The position numbers and the translations under genes are program-made. Below, in pieces: positions 1-8,967 of a stretch of 64,000 nucleotides of DNA (position 1 is the first letter of the stretch; the number at the start of each line of letters is the position of its first letter). The DNA is from Paraburkholderia rhynchosiae (GTDB lineage: Bacteria; Pseudomonadota; Gammaproteobacteria; Burkholderiales; Burkholderiaceae): contig NZ_PNXY01000020.1 of assembly GCF_002879865.1 (NCBI RefSeq), positions 1 through 64,000 of the forward strand, in the 5' to 3' direction. The notes below the pieces were generated by a model. The model ran no database searches. It worked only from the letters and a program-made list of their open reading frames with translations, and had not been told where the DNA came from.

Positions 1-349
1 GGCAAAGCAGCGCGGGAAAAAACTGGCCCCACGGCTGCTGCATCTGTTTGATCGCGGTGCCGAGCGACCTGGGGAGCAATTCCGGCAGCACGAAATACCA
101 GAGGAACATTTGCACCAGCAGCGGCACGTTGCGGAACAATTCGACGTACGTCGCAGCAATAGTTCGCGCGATCTTCGAATCGACCGTACGCATCACGCCA
201 ATGATCGAGCCGAGCAGCAGCGCGATGGCATAGGCGCTCACCGCGAGTGCGATGGTCCAGCATGCTCCACTCTGCATCGTCTGCAGGTAGGTATGGACAC
301 CGTCGGGCGAGAGGTCGTTGAAACTGGCCCAGTTCCACTGATAGTTCAT
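1..349 (-). CDS. Polar amino-acid ABC transporter permease (GltJ/HisM-like), 3' end outside window
   Basis: Partial gene running off the left edge; only the first 116 residues are present. It starts at the ATG read from 349 downward (MNYQWNWASF). The visible part has a hydrophobic first membrane segment after about residue 25 (IALAVSAYAIALLLGSIIGV). It then has the stretch YVELFRNVPLLVQMFLWYF, the typical signature of glutamate/aspartate and other polar amino-acid permeases of the binding-protein-dependent ABC class. It sits 36 bases downstream of the co-directional periplasmic binding protein gene, so the two form one operon. The role is inner-membrane translocation of an amino acid delivered by that binding protein. 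The exact substrate cannot be told from this fragment. Confidence 0.85.
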   Translation of the reverse strand, partial: MNYQWNWASFNDLSPDGVHTYLQTMQSGACWTIALAVSAYAIALLLGSIIGVMRTVDSKIARTIAATYVELFRNVPLLVQMFLWYFVLPELLPRSLGTAIKQMQQPWGQFFPALLC

Positions 350-385
350 GGCTGCGCGGCCTCGAAGTAGGGTTGCTCAAGTGGC

Positions 386-1315
386 TTATTGATAGGCCGC
401 GGGATCGCCGGAATCGGAGGGATGTTCGAAGGCACGTTTAAGTTCGGCGCTCATCGGATACTTCAGATTGATGCCATTCGGCGGCACGGGCGCGTTAAAC
501 CATTTGTCGTACATCGCGTAGATCTGTTTTGACTTCATGAGCTCGAGTACGGCGCCGTCCACGGCCTGCTTGAAACGGGGATCGTCCTTGGGCTCGACGA
601 TGCCGTACGGTGCGAGCAGCATTGCCTTCGTGCCAATCACATAGTCCTGTGGCTGGTCTGAAGTTGCGACCAGACCGTAGGCGAGCCCGTCGTCCGTCGA
701 GACGGCCATCGCGCGGCCGGTCTTCACCGCGATGAAAGATGCCGCCGTGTCGTTGACGGGGAGCACCGAAATGTTCAGATGTTGCTGCGTGCTGATCTGC
801 TGGATGACCTGCAGGTCCAGGCCCCCTGCAAGGCTCGTCACAGTCTTGCCGCTGAATGCAGCGGGCGTGTTCACATCAAGCCCACTGTCTTTGCGGGCCA
901 TGAGCACAACCTTCGCGACGTATGTAGTCGGCGCGAACGAGACGAGCTTGTGGCGTTCGACCGTGTTGGTGGTGTTGCCGCATTCCAGATCGATTGTGCC
1001 GTTCGCCAGTAGTGGCAGACGCGTGGCCGACGTCACGGGCAGATAGCGGATTTTCAGATCGGCAAGGCCAAGCGTGCTCTTGAGACTGGCAGCGATGCGC
1101 TGGCATATTTCGACCGAGTAGCCGACCGGCTGATGGGCGTTGTCCAGATAGGCGAAGGGCAGCGAGGTGGTCGGATAGCCCACGGTAATCGTGCCGGTTT
1201 CCTTGATGCGATCCAGCCGGCTGGAGCTATCCGCATAAGCTGCGGTCGTCAGGCCAAGTCCTGCGTAGAACCCGGCGAGCATCATCGCAGCGGTCAGGAT
1301 AGAAGAAACTTTCAT
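386..1315 (-). CDS. Periplasmic amino-acid-binding protein (family 3, GltI-like)
   Basis: 309 residues with a cleavable signal peptide ending near AAYADSSS. The mature protein opens with RLDRIKETGTITVGYPTTSLPFAYLD, the usual start of family-3 solute-binding proteins. ERHKLVSFAPTTYVAKVVLMARKD is the segment that typically follows lobe 1, and the C-terminal lobe contains YDKWFNAPVPPNGINLKYPMS, close to glutamate/aspartate-binding GltI proteins. It should capture an acidic or polar amino acid in the periplasm and hand it to the permease encoded just downstream. The start is supported by an AAGGGAAG-like ribosome site about 10 bases upstream. A LysR gene is divergent and may control it. Specificity within the family is inferred only. 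Confidence 0.88.
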   Translation of the reverse strand: MKVSSILTAAMMLAGFYAGLGLTTAAYADSSSRLDRIKETGTITVGYPTTSLPFAYLDNAHQPVGYSVEICQRIAASLKSTLGLADLKIRYLPVTSATRLPLLANGTIDLECGNTTNTVERHKLVSFAPTTYVAKVVLMARKDSGLDVNTPAAFSGKTVTSLAGGLDLQVIQQISTQQHLNISVLPVNDTAASFIAVKTGRAMAVSTDDGLAYGLVATSDQPQDYVIGTKAMLLAPYGIVEPKDDPRFKQAVDGAVLELMKSKQIYAMYDKWFNAPVPPNGINLKYPMSAELKRAFEHPSDSGDPAAYQ

Positions 1316-1470
1316 GTGCTTAGCTTCCCTTAATGATCATTCTCGACCGCGATTCCGGACCGCTGCAGTGCGATTCAAAACAACGGAATTTGCTTGGCTA
1401 CGAACCAAATATCGGTCATCAATATGCTAAAGTCCAATGCGTCTCTCGCATTGAACGATACAGAAACGAT

Positions 1471-2400
1471 ATGCAGAAGCTAAAGTTAGGATTTCGCCAC
1501 ATCGAGGCTTTCCGTGCGGTCATGTCGTCAAACTCGATGACGAATGCCGCTCGCGTCATGCATACGTCGCAGCCGCAGGTGAGCCGCCTGATATCGCAGC
1601 TCGAGAGCATCACGGCGTTCCCACTTTTCGAACGCAACGGTAGCCGGCTTAATCCCACTCAGGACGGATTGCGTTTTCATCGCGAAGTGGAACGGACCTT
1701 CGCCGGGCTGGCGGAACTCGAATCGGTGGCTGCCAACATCCGTTCGTTCAGCGCCGCGCGGCTGAGCATCGCCGCGATGCCGCGGCTGGCGGGCGATCTG
1801 CTCGTTAAGGTTGTCGCTGAATTTCACGCTGCGCACCCGGATGTTCTGGTGTCAATTCACTCTGGCAACGCGGTGAATGTGGAGGAATGGGTCCGCTCCG
1901 GCTTTTGCGATACGGGCCTGGCTCTGCTCACCGGGGATGCGCCTCACATCCGTCGAGAGACGATCGCGACCCTCCGGTGCGTCGCAGTACTGCCGAAAGA
2001 CCACCCACTTTGCCGCCTGCGCAGGCTGAAACCCGCGCACTTCGCAAATCAGCGATTCATAGCGCCCACCGGAGAAAGCGCGCTCAGATCCACGATTGAC
2101 GATGTATTCGCGGCCGGGCATGTGTCTCGTCAGATCGTCGCTGAGGCGAGTCTTGGTTCGTCGGTGTGCGCGTTGGTGCGCACAGGCATGGGAATCAGTC
2201 TGGTCAACCCGCTAGCAGCTCGCGATGAATCTGTTAATGGAGGGATCGAGGTGCGGCCCTTCGCGGTGAATATACCGAGCGAGGTTGCGCTGCTGTTCCC
2301 GCCCTACCAGGCTCAGACCCGGCTGGTGAGTGCGTTTGCACAGATTGCGCGTCCGGTTATTCGCGAAGAGATGGAAGTGCTGAATAAAATGTACGTGTAG
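1471..2400 (+). CDS. LysR-family transcriptional regulator
   Basis: 309 residues from the ATG at 1471. The frame is open back to 1333, but LysR proteins normally begin only a few residues before the HTH, which here starts FRHIEAFRAVMSSNSMTNAA. The winged helix runs to about residue 65 (SQPQVSRLISQLESITAFPLFERNG), followed by an effector-binding domain with a typical C-terminal end. It is divergent from the amino-acid binding-protein gene with a 155-base gap, the classical position for a regulator of the neighbouring transporter. An AT-rich element with ATAT at both ends lies at about 1419-1435, but its half-sites are too short to call an operator. No good ribosome site precedes 1471, so the start is moderately certain. 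Confidence 0.85.
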   Translation: MQKLKLGFRHIEAFRAVMSSNSMTNAARVMHTSQPQVSRLISQLESITAFPLFERNGSRLNPTQDGLRFHREVERTFAGLAELESVAANIRSFSAARLSIAAMPRLAGDLLVKVVAEFHAAHPDVLVSIHSGNAVNVEEWVRSGFCDTGLALLTGDAPHIRRETIATLRCVAVLPKDHPLCRLRRLKPAHFANQRFIAPTGESALRSTIDDVFAAGHVSRQIVAEASLGSSVCALVRTGMGISLVNPLAARDESVNGGIEVRPFAVNIPSEVALLFPPYQAQTRLVSAFAQIARPVIREEMEVLNKMYV

Positions 2401-2459
2401 CCGGCGATGGATAGCCGGTAGCGACGCCCCCGCCCCATCGGCAATCGTAACGAGACGGT

Positions 2460-2850
2460 GTGCAGGATTGTCCAAAGAACACTGCTGCGCTTTTCTATTG
2501 CAATACGTATTCTTCACGTACGGGCAGCCCGCATCTTGATGTCCGCATCCTGATCGGCGTTCACACCTCCGGGACCGCCGATTGCCTGCTTGACGCTGAT
2601 GAGCGCCATGCCGCCGCCTGGCACGATGCTTTCTTGAACTGCCGCGCGCGTACCGTGCAGCGCATCGTCGACGCGATCATTCATTTCTGTCACTCGGTCC
2701 CGGTCGTGCCGCCAACCTTGATCATGGCCACCCGTCTGCGTGTTCGCAACACGCTCCTGGCGCTTTCGCGGTGCGAAAAAGCGGAAGGGGAATACCGCGT
2801 CGTGTACCGGCCGAATCACGGCTGGGCGATCAACTGTATGCGGGCGTACG
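2460..2850 (-). pseudogene. Decayed groEL (chaperonin) C-terminal-region remnant
   Basis: The minus strand encodes a recognisable but broken GroEL segment. In order it reads RQERVANTQTGG (compare LQERLAKLAGG), then in another frame MIKVGGTTGTE, then back in the first frame TEMNDRVDDALHGTRAAVQES, then IVPGGGMALISVKQ and NADQDADIK. These correspond to the GroEL stretch around [25 protein letters not shown] and VVAGGGVALIR in the later intermediate and equatorial domains. At least two frameshifts and a stop near 2514 break it, and neither the N-terminal two thirds nor the C-terminus is present. It is a dead fragment of an extra groEL copy, without a groES neighbour. The ends are approximate. Confidence 0.75.
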
Positions 2851-3028
2851 CCGATAGTCTGAACTCAAAGCCATCATCTGCAAGCAGCCGCTCATGCGTA
2901 AGCGCACATTAAACGGCGCGGCCAAAGCGTACTAATCGTTTGGTCAGGAGATTCAGCGTATGGCCGCCGCGCTGGATCAGCGGCGCCCATCGCGATCAAG
3001 AAGGAAAGTCCCAGCAGACCGAAGGCGA

Positions 3029-6000
3029 TCAACCGACGGTCTGCCGCTCGACCACATTGCTCGTCGCGCGCCGATCAGCGAGCCAATGCGACAGACGGTC
3101 AAACCACAGGTGCACGACCGGCGTCGTGAACAACGTCAGCATTTGCGAGACAATCAGGCCGCCGACGATCGCGATGCCGAGCGGCACGCGCAACTCCGCA
3201 CCCGCGCCATGCCCGAGCGCAAGCGGCAGCGCGCCGAACAGCGCGGCGAGCGTCGTCATCATGATCGGCCGGAAGCGCAGCACGCAGGCCTGCCGGATCG
3301 CTTCTCGCGGCGACATACCGTGTTCGCGCTCCGCCACTAGTGCGAAGTCGATCATCATGATCGCGTTCTTCTTGACGATACCAATCAGCAGGATGATGCC
3401 GATCATGCCCATGATCGACAGATCCTGACCGCACAGCATCAACGCAAGCAAGGCGCCCACGCCCGCCGAAGGCAGCGTCGAAATGATCGTAAGCGGATGA
3501 ATGGCGCTCTCGTACAGGATGCCGAGAATCAGATAGACGACCACGAGCGCCGCGGCGATCAGATACGGCTCGCTTGCGAGCGACGCCTGGAACGCCTGCG
3601 CCGTGCCCTGGAAGGAGCCCGTCAAACTATCTGGCTTGCCCGCCGCGACTTCGGCCTGGCGAATCGCCGCCACGGCGTTGCCAAGCGACTGACCCGCCGC
3701 CAGATTGAACGAGATCGTCACGGCCGGGAAAAGCCCCTGGTGATTGATCGAAATCGGCGACACATTGTTTTCGATTCTGACGAGCGTGTCGAGCGGCACC
3801 AGTTCGTTGGTGAGCGGCGAACGCACGTAGAGATGCGCCAGTGCATCCGTCGTCAACTGAAAGCGCGGATCGACTTCTTCGACGACATGGTACTGATTCA
3901 ACTCCGTGAAGAGCGTCGCGATCTGCCGCTGGCCGAATGCATCGTAAAGCGTATCGTCGATGGCTTGCGCCGTGATGCCGAAACGCGAAGCCGTGTTGCG
4001 GTCGATCACGAGAGTCGCGCTGGTAGCGGCGGCCTGCTGATCGGACGTGACGTCGGCCAGTTGCGGCAGCTTCGACAGGCGATCGGTCAGCGCGCCCGCC
4101 CAGTGATTCAACTCGTTGATGTCAGGGTCCTGCAACGTGTACTGATACTGCGCAGCGCTGATACGGCCGCCCACCTGAATATCCTGCCGGACCTGCATCG
4201 ACAAGGAAATGCCCATGACTTTCGCCAACTGCGGCTTCAAACGGTTGAGCACCTGCGCAGCACTGTCCTTGCGCTGAGCGAACGCTTTCAGGTTGATCAT
4301 GACGCGCCCCTGGCTCACGGTCGGGTTAGGACCCATCCAGTAGTAGACGTTGTCGACGGCGGGGTCGGTCTCGATGATATGGCCCACCTGCTGCATCTTC
4401 TGCGACATCGAGCGGGGCGAAATATCCGGCGCGGCCTGGGCAACGCCCATGATCAGACCGGAGTCCTCCTGCGGGAAAAATCCTTTGGGAATCGCGACGA
4501 ACAACGCGCCAGTCGCCACAATCGTCGCAACCGTGACAGCCAGCATCAGCTTCTGGCGGTCCAGCACCCAATCGAGGCCGCGCTCATAGCGCCGCTCTAC
4601 GGCGCTAAAGACCGCTTCAAGCCATGCTTCGAGCCTGCGCCCCCGGCCGCCGCCACCCGGCTCGGGCAAGCGGATCAGCCAGCCGCACAACATCGGCGTA
4701 ACGGTCAGCGACACCAGCGCCGACATCACTATCGCGGCGCTTACTGTCACTGCGAATTCGCGAAACAGCCGGCCGACGATGCCGCCCATCAACAGGATTG
4801 GGATGAAAACGGCGATCAGCGAGATCGTCATCGAAATGATCGTGAAGCGCACTTCCATCGCGCCAAGCAAGGCCGCCTTCATTCTCGGCACGCCCTCTTC
4901 GATATGCCGCATCACGTTTTCGATCACGACGATCGCATCGTCCACCACGAAGCCTACCGCGATGGTCAAGCCCATCAGCGACAGATTGTCGAGGCTATAG
5001 CCGAGCAGGTACATGACGCCGAACGTGGCGACCAGCGACAGCGGAATCGTCAGGCTTGGAATAACCGTCGCCCACAGGTTGCGCAGAAACGAGAAGATGA
5101 CCATGACGACAAGTGCGATTGTCAGCATCAGCGTGAACTGCACGTCGTGCACCGACGCATCGATGGTCTGCGTGCGATCGCCCACCACATGCAGATGCGC
5201 TGCCGCGGGCAGTATCGCTTCTAGCGCGGGCAACTTCGCCCTGATGTTGGCGATCGTCTGCACGACGTTGTAGCCCGGCTGCTTGTGAATGTCGAGAATG
5301 ATCGCGCGTTCATGCTGGAGCCACGCGGCCTGCTGATTGTCTTCGGCGGCGTTCAGCACGATGCCGAGATCGGAGACGCGAATCGGCGCGCCGTTCTTGT
5401 ACGCGACCACCAGATCGCGATACTGCGAGGCGGTGGTGATCTGGTCGGTCGCGTTGAAGATCACCGAGCGGTCTGGACCGTTCAGGCTGCCTTTCGGTGC
5501 ATTGACCGTCTGCACACCGACGATCGAACGCACATCTTCGAGCGTCAGGCCTCGGGCGGCGAGCTTGTCGGGGTCGAGTTGAATACGCACCGCGGGCCGC
5601 TGCTGGCCGTGGAAGTCAACCAGACCGACGCCGGGCATCTGCGAGATCTGTTGCGCGAGATAATCTTCGGCGTAGCTGTCGAGTTGTGTCAGCGTCAGCG
5701 AAGGCGACGTCAGCGCCAGTGATAACAACGTGAAGTCGGCGGGGTTGACCTTCTGGTAGGTCGGCGGGTTCGGCAGGTTCTTCGGCAACGTGCCGCCGGC
5801 TGCGTTGATCGCCGTCTGCACATCCTGCGCCGCGCCATCGATGTCGCGCGAGAGATCGAATTGCACGGCAATGCTGGTGTTGCCGAGCGAGCTCGACGAC
5901 GTCATCTGCGTCACGCCCGCGATCAGCGAAAGTTGCCGCTCCAGTGGTGTCGCCACCGAAGTGGCCATGGTCTCCGCGCTTGCGCCGGGCAATTTTGCCA

Positions 6001-6142
6001 CGATCTGGATGGTCGGAAAATCGACCTGCGGCAGCGGCGCGACCGGCAGCAGAAAATACGCCACCGCGCCAACCAGCATCACCGCGATCGCCAGAAAAGC
6101 GGTCGCGATGCGCCGCCTGATGAACAATTCCATGAGACTCAT
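3029..6142 (-). CDS. RND multidrug efflux pump inner-membrane subunit (MdtB/MdtC-like, HAE1 family)
   Basis: 1037 residues, full length for the family. It begins MSLMELFIRRRIATAFLAIA, with the first membrane helix, then the large periplasmic loop with VDFPTIQIVAKLPGASAETMA. The proton-relay helix GFVVDDAIVVIENV near residue 405 keeps both aspartates. A second large loop follows, and then the C-terminal helices (GILYESAIHPLTIISTLPSAGVGALL and GIVKKNAIMMIDFAL). It should use the proton gradient to extrude drugs or other hydrophobic compounds, working as a trimer with the adaptor and outer-membrane channel encoded immediately upstream. Its ATG overlaps the adaptor stop by 4 bases, so translation is coupled. 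The substrate range is not predictable from sequence. Confidence 0.93.
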   Translation of the reverse strand: MSLMELFIRRRIATAFLAIAVMLVGAVAYFLLPVAPLPQVDFPTIQIVAKLPGASAETMATSVATPLERQLSLIAGVTQMTSSSSLGNTSIAVQFDLSRDIDGAAQDVQTAINAAGGTLPKNLPNPPTYQKVNPADFTLLSLALTSPSLTLTQLDSYAEDYLAQQISQMPGVGLVDFHGQQRPAVRIQLDPDKLAARGLTLEDVRSIVGVQTVNAPKGSLNGPDRSVIFNATDQITTASQYRDLVVAYKNGAPIRVSDLGIVLNAAEDNQQAAWLQHERAIILDIHKQPGYNVVQTIANIRAKLPALEAILPAAAHLHVVGDRTQTIDASVHDVQFTLMLTIALVVMVIFSFLRNLWATVIPSLTIPLSLVATFGVMYLLGYSLDNLSLMGLTIAVGFVVDDAIVVIENVMRHIEEGVPRMKAALLGAMEVRFTIISMTISLIAVFIPILLMGGIVGRLFREFAVTVSAAIVMSALVSLTVTPMLCGWLIRLPEPGGGGRGRRLEAWLEAVFSAVERRYERGLDWVLDRQKLMLAVTVATIVATGALFVAIPKGFFPQEDSGLIMGVAQAAPDISPRSMSQKMQQVGHIIETDPAVDNVYYWMGPNPTVSQGRVMINLKAFAQRKDSAAQVLNRLKPQLAKVMGISLSMQVRQDIQVGGRISAAQYQYTLQDPDINELNHWAGALTDRLSKLPQLADVTSDQQAAATSATLVIDRNTASRFGITAQAIDDTLYDAFGQRQIATLFTELNQYHVVEEVDPRFQLTTDALAHLYVRSPLTNELVPLDTLVRIENNVSPISINHQGLFPAVTISFNLAAGQSLGNAVAAIRQAEVAAGKPDSLTGSFQGTAQAFQASLASEPYLIAAALVVVYLILGILYESAIHPLTIISTLPSAGVGALLALMLCGQDLSIMGMIGIILLIGIVKKNAIMMIDFALVAEREHGMSPREAIRQACVLRFRPIMMTTLAALFGALPLALGHGAGAELRVPLGIAIVGGLIVSQMLTLFTTPVVHLWFDRLSHWLADRRATSNVVERQTVG

Positions 6143-7350
6143 GACGGATTATCCTGATCAGTCTGGCTCCCCGCCACATTTGCGTTGGGCGGCGCTTTCG
6201 CACTGGCGGGAATGGTGGTCGCGGCCACTTGCACGCCCGGGTTCAAGCGGCTCTGGCCATCGAATACCACGAGATCCGTGGGCGCGATGCCGCTTCGGAT
6301 CTCCGTCATGCCATCGACGATGACGCCGGTTTGCACGGGGCGCATCTGCGCCGTGCCGTTCGCAGCGATCACATAGAGCTGCGTGCCGTTCTGCGAGTTC
6401 ACCACTGCGCGGCTCGGCACCGCGAGCCGCTGCATATCGGTGCGCACCAGCACGCGCGCGTTCACCAGCTCGCCGGGCCACAGCTTGCGGTCCTGGTTGG
6501 TGAACGAAGCCTTGAGCCTGATCTGGCCGGTCGTGGGATCGACCGTGCTGTCGATGAACACCAGCCTGCCATCGGCGAGCGGCGTGCTGCCGGAACGTGT
6601 GGTCACGCTCACCGCCAGCGGCGCTTTCGCCTGATTCGCGAGCAGTTCGGGCAGCACGTCCTGCGGCACGGAGAACAGCACGGTGATGGGCTCCATCTGC
6701 GTGACGGTGACGATGCCGGTCGTGTCGGCCGGATGAACGATCGCACCGATATCGGCCTCGCGCGCGCCGACGCGTCCCGTAAACGGCGCCGCGAGCGTGG
6801 TAAAGCTCAGTTGCAGCCGGTCGCTCTGCACCAGCGCGGCGTCCGCTGCGACCGTCGCGGCGAGCGCCTCGACTTGCGCCTTCGCGGTGTCCACCGCCTG
6901 GGTCGTCGCCGCGCCGATGTTGACCAGCTTCGAGTAGCGCGCGAGATCGAGCCGCGCGTTATCGAGCGATGCCTGGTCCTTGCGCTGCGCCGCTTCCGCT
7001 TGATGCAACTGGGCGGTGAGCGGTCCCTGATCGAGCTGTGCGAGCAGTTGGCCGGCTTTGACGTCCTGTCCTTCATTGAAAGCAACGCGCTGCAACTGGC
7101 CGTCTACGCGCACTTTGACGTCCACTGTGTTGAGCGCCTGGACCGTGCCCACTGCGGCGACGCGAATCGGGAAGTCACGGCTCACAGGATGACCAGAATT
7201 GACCGGCACGGCAGTCGCTGCCTTGACGGCAGGGTGCCGCGGCCAGAACCAGACAGCCAGCAGCGCGACAACGACGGCGAACGCCAGAATGAGCGGCGCG
7301 CGGCCGCGGTCGCGTTGCGCCTCGTGGTTCGGAAAGTCTGCAGGTTTCAT
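6139..7350 (-). CDS. RND efflux periplasmic adaptor (membrane fusion protein, MdtA-like)
   Basis: 403 residues. A short cytosolic N-terminus is followed by one membrane anchor (APLILAFAVVVALLAVWFW, about residues 19-37). Then come the lipoyl half-motif (DVKVRVDGQLQRVAFNEGQDVKAGQLLAQLD), a helical hairpin, the second lipoyl half with APFTGRVGAREADIGAIV, and the beta-barrel and membrane-proximal domains. The adaptor bridges the inner-membrane pump and the outer-membrane channel. It overlaps by 4 bases at both ends with its neighbours (ATGA junctions), showing a single tightly coupled three-gene transcript in the order channel, adaptor, pump. The C-terminal tail is rich in Ala, Asn and Pro and is probably unstructured. 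Confidence 0.92.
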   Translation of the reverse strand: MKPADFPNHEAQRDRGRAPLILAFAVVVALLAVWFWPRHPAVKAATAVPVNSGHPVSRDFPIRVAAVGTVQALNTVDVKVRVDGQLQRVAFNEGQDVKAGQLLAQLDQGPLTAQLHQAEAAQRKDQASLDNARLDLARYSKLVNIGAATTQAVDTAKAQVEALAATVAADAALVQSDRLQLSFTTLAAPFTGRVGAREADIGAIVHPADTTGIVTVTQMEPITVLFSVPQDVLPELLANQAKAPLAVSVTTRSGSTPLADGRLVFIDSTVDPTTGQIRLKASFTNQDRKLWPGELVNARVLVRTDMQRLAVPSRAVVNSQNGTQLYVIAANGTAQMRPVQTGVIVDGMTEIRSGIAPTDLVVFDGQSRLNPGVQVAATTIPASAKAPPNANVAGSQTDQDNPS

Positions 7351-8825
7351 GAGCGGGATGACGTAAAGGAGGAGGCGGTGCTGCTATCGCTATCGTCGGT
7401 CACGCCGAAGCCGCCGCCGAACGCGCGAAACAGGCTCACGGACGCTTGCAGGCGGGCGAGCCGCGCCTGCACCAGCGTGTCTTCGGACTGATACAGCGTG
7501 CGTTGCGCGTCAAGCACGGTCAGAAAGTCGACGGTGCCGAGCTTGTACTGGGCTTGCGCGAGCATGGCGGCTTTGCGGGCGGCGTCGGCGGCGTTCTGGT
7601 CGGCGGCTTCCGCGAGCTGCTGCTGTCGAGCCGCCGTGAGCGAGTCCTCCACGTCCTGCAGCGCGGTGATTACGGCTTGCCGGTAATCCGCGACGTCCTT
7701 CGCTTCGGCCGCCTTGCTCGCGTGCAACTGGCCCCGCAGCGCACCGCCGTCCAAGATTGGCGCCGCCAGCGAAGTGGCTAGACTGGCGAACGGGCTCGAA
7801 AGGAAATGGGACAGCGACTTACTGCTCAGCCCGCCGTCCGCTGTCAGTACGATGTTCGGCAGAAAGGCCGCGCGCGCCGCGCCGACACTCTGGTTCGCCG
7901 ACTGCAACTGCGCTTCCCTGGAACGGATGTCGGGGCGCGTTTCCAGCAAGCTCGCGGGAAGGTTGGGGCGCGGTCGGGGAATCGGGATGTCGGCAAGCGC
8001 GGCGTCGCTGATCGTGAATTGTTCAGGCGCGGTGCCCGCTAGCACCGCAAGCGCATGGATGTTGATATCGAGCTGCTGTTGCAGCGCCGGAACAGCCGCC
8101 TGGAAAGTGGCGAGCGCGTTACGCTGCTGCTGCACCTGCAATTCGGTCGCGACGCCCGCCTGCTGCTGTGCGAGCAGCAATTGCAGAATGTGCGCAGCGT
8201 CGTCGGATATCGAACGCGCAAGCGCGAGCCGGCGGCGCAGGCTCTGCACCTGAAAATAAGTGTCGGTGACCGATGCGGTCAGCGTCAGCGCGACCGTGTC
8301 GCGGTCGAACGCGGACGCGCGCGCGAGCAGGTCCGCGGCGCTGGCATTGGCGGCGTGGAAGCCCCAGAAGTCCACCTCGTAACTCGCTTCGGCGAACAGG
8401 CTCTGGGTTTTCGTGGTCGAGCCGCGTCCCTGATGGCTGCGATCGAACGCGCCGCCGAGCGACAGCGACGGATACTGCGGCGCACCGGCTATTTCGGCGT
8501 TGCCCCGCGCCTGTTCGACGCTAGCAATCGCGGAAGCCAGCGTGAAGTTATTGCGAATGCTGCGATCAACCAGCGCGTCGAGCGCGGGGTCCTGATACTC
8601 GCGCCACCAGCCGCTTCTGACGGGCACCGTATCGGTTAATGACGCGCCGGCCGCGCCGTCGAAGGACTGCGCGAGCGGCGCGCCCGGCCGTCGATAGGCA
8701 GGCACGAGCGAGCAGCCGGCGAGCACCGCGAGGCCGAGCGCGCATAACGCGGCGCGCACCCAGGAAAGGCACGGGTGAGGACTCACGGTGCGCGGCAACC
8801 GTGTGGAACGGGACAGCCCTGACAT
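7347..8825 (-). CDS. Outer-membrane efflux channel lipoprotein (NodT/OprM family)
   Basis: 492 residues from the ATG at 8825; the frame stays open upstream to 8891. The later start gives a normal lipoprotein leader with the lipobox LAGC and lipidated Cys38. Two repeats of the outer-membrane factor family follow, each with long alpha-hairpins (for example SSVEQARGNAEIAGAPQYPSL-type and ETRPDIRSREAQLQSANQSV segments). It forms the TolC-like exit duct for the RND pump encoded downstream. Being the first gene of the operon, its upstream region (8826-8967) carries the promoter and a striking AT-rich symmetric box at 8893-8910. Length and motifs are complete. Confidence 0.9.
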   Translation of the reverse strand: MSGLSRSTRLPRTVSPHPCLSWVRAALCALGLAVLAGCSLVPAYRRPGAPLAQSFDGAAGASLTDTVPVRSGWWREYQDPALDALVDRSIRNNFTLASAIASVEQARGNAEIAGAPQYPSLSLGGAFDRSHQGRGSTTKTQSLFAEASYEVDFWGFHAANASAADLLARASAFDRDTVALTLTASVTDTYFQVQSLRRRLALARSISDDAAHILQLLLAQQQAGVATELQVQQQRNALATFQAAVPALQQQLDINIHALAVLAGTAPEQFTISDAALADIPIPRPRPNLPASLLETRPDIRSREAQLQSANQSVGAARAAFLPNIVLTADGGLSSKSLSHFLSSPFASLATSLAAPILDGGALRGQLHASKAAEAKDVADYRQAVITALQDVEDSLTAARQQQLAEAADQNAADAARKAAMLAQAQYKLGTVDFLTVLDAQRTLYQSEDTLVQARLARLQASVSLFRAFGGGFGVTDDSDSSTASSFTSSRS

Positions 8826-8892
8826 GGGAGAAACCCTAACAAGGATATGTCGCCAGACTAGCTGGCCCGTCCTGTCGGCGCTTTCGCCCATT

Positions 8893-8910
8893 GGTTAAAT
8901 TAATTTAATG
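8893..8910 (-). promoter_or_regulatory. AT-rich symmetric box upstream of the efflux operon (candidate response-regulator site)
   Basis: Read on the minus strand it is CATTAAATTAATTTAACC. The core 8895-8908 is a perfect 14-base palindrome, and TTAA recurs every 5 bases, so outer copies are 10 bases (one helical turn) apart. It lies 68 bases before the first gene of the efflux operon and just after an OmpR-type regulator gene. It shares 14 of 18 positions with the box at 34750-34767 upstream of another two-component operon. OmpR-class regulators bind spaced TTAA-type half sites, so a regulatory role is plausible but unproven. Confidence 0.5.
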
Positions 8911-8967
8911 CAGCACAACATGCCACGGCGGGGCGCCCGGCTGGGGCTTCCAGGCTTGCAGCGCGTG

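Noticed and set aside
1419..1435. LysR operator with ATAT half sites upstream of the first LysR gene
   Set aside because: ATAT is itself a palindrome and the half sites are only four bases long, so it is not significant by eye.
2460..2912. 150-codon plus-strand open frame
   Set aside because: Opposite the groEL remnant; no ribosome site and no protein-like pattern, whereas the minus strand shows GroEL sequence.
3497..5224. 575-codon open frame on the plus strand
   Set aside because: Antisense to the RND pump gene; Arg/His/Asp-rich composition is the usual shadow of a high-GC gene, with no ribosome site or family resemblance.
6229..7491. 420-codon open frame on the plus strand
   Set aside because: Antisense to the adaptor and channel genes, with shadow composition (Arg/His-rich).
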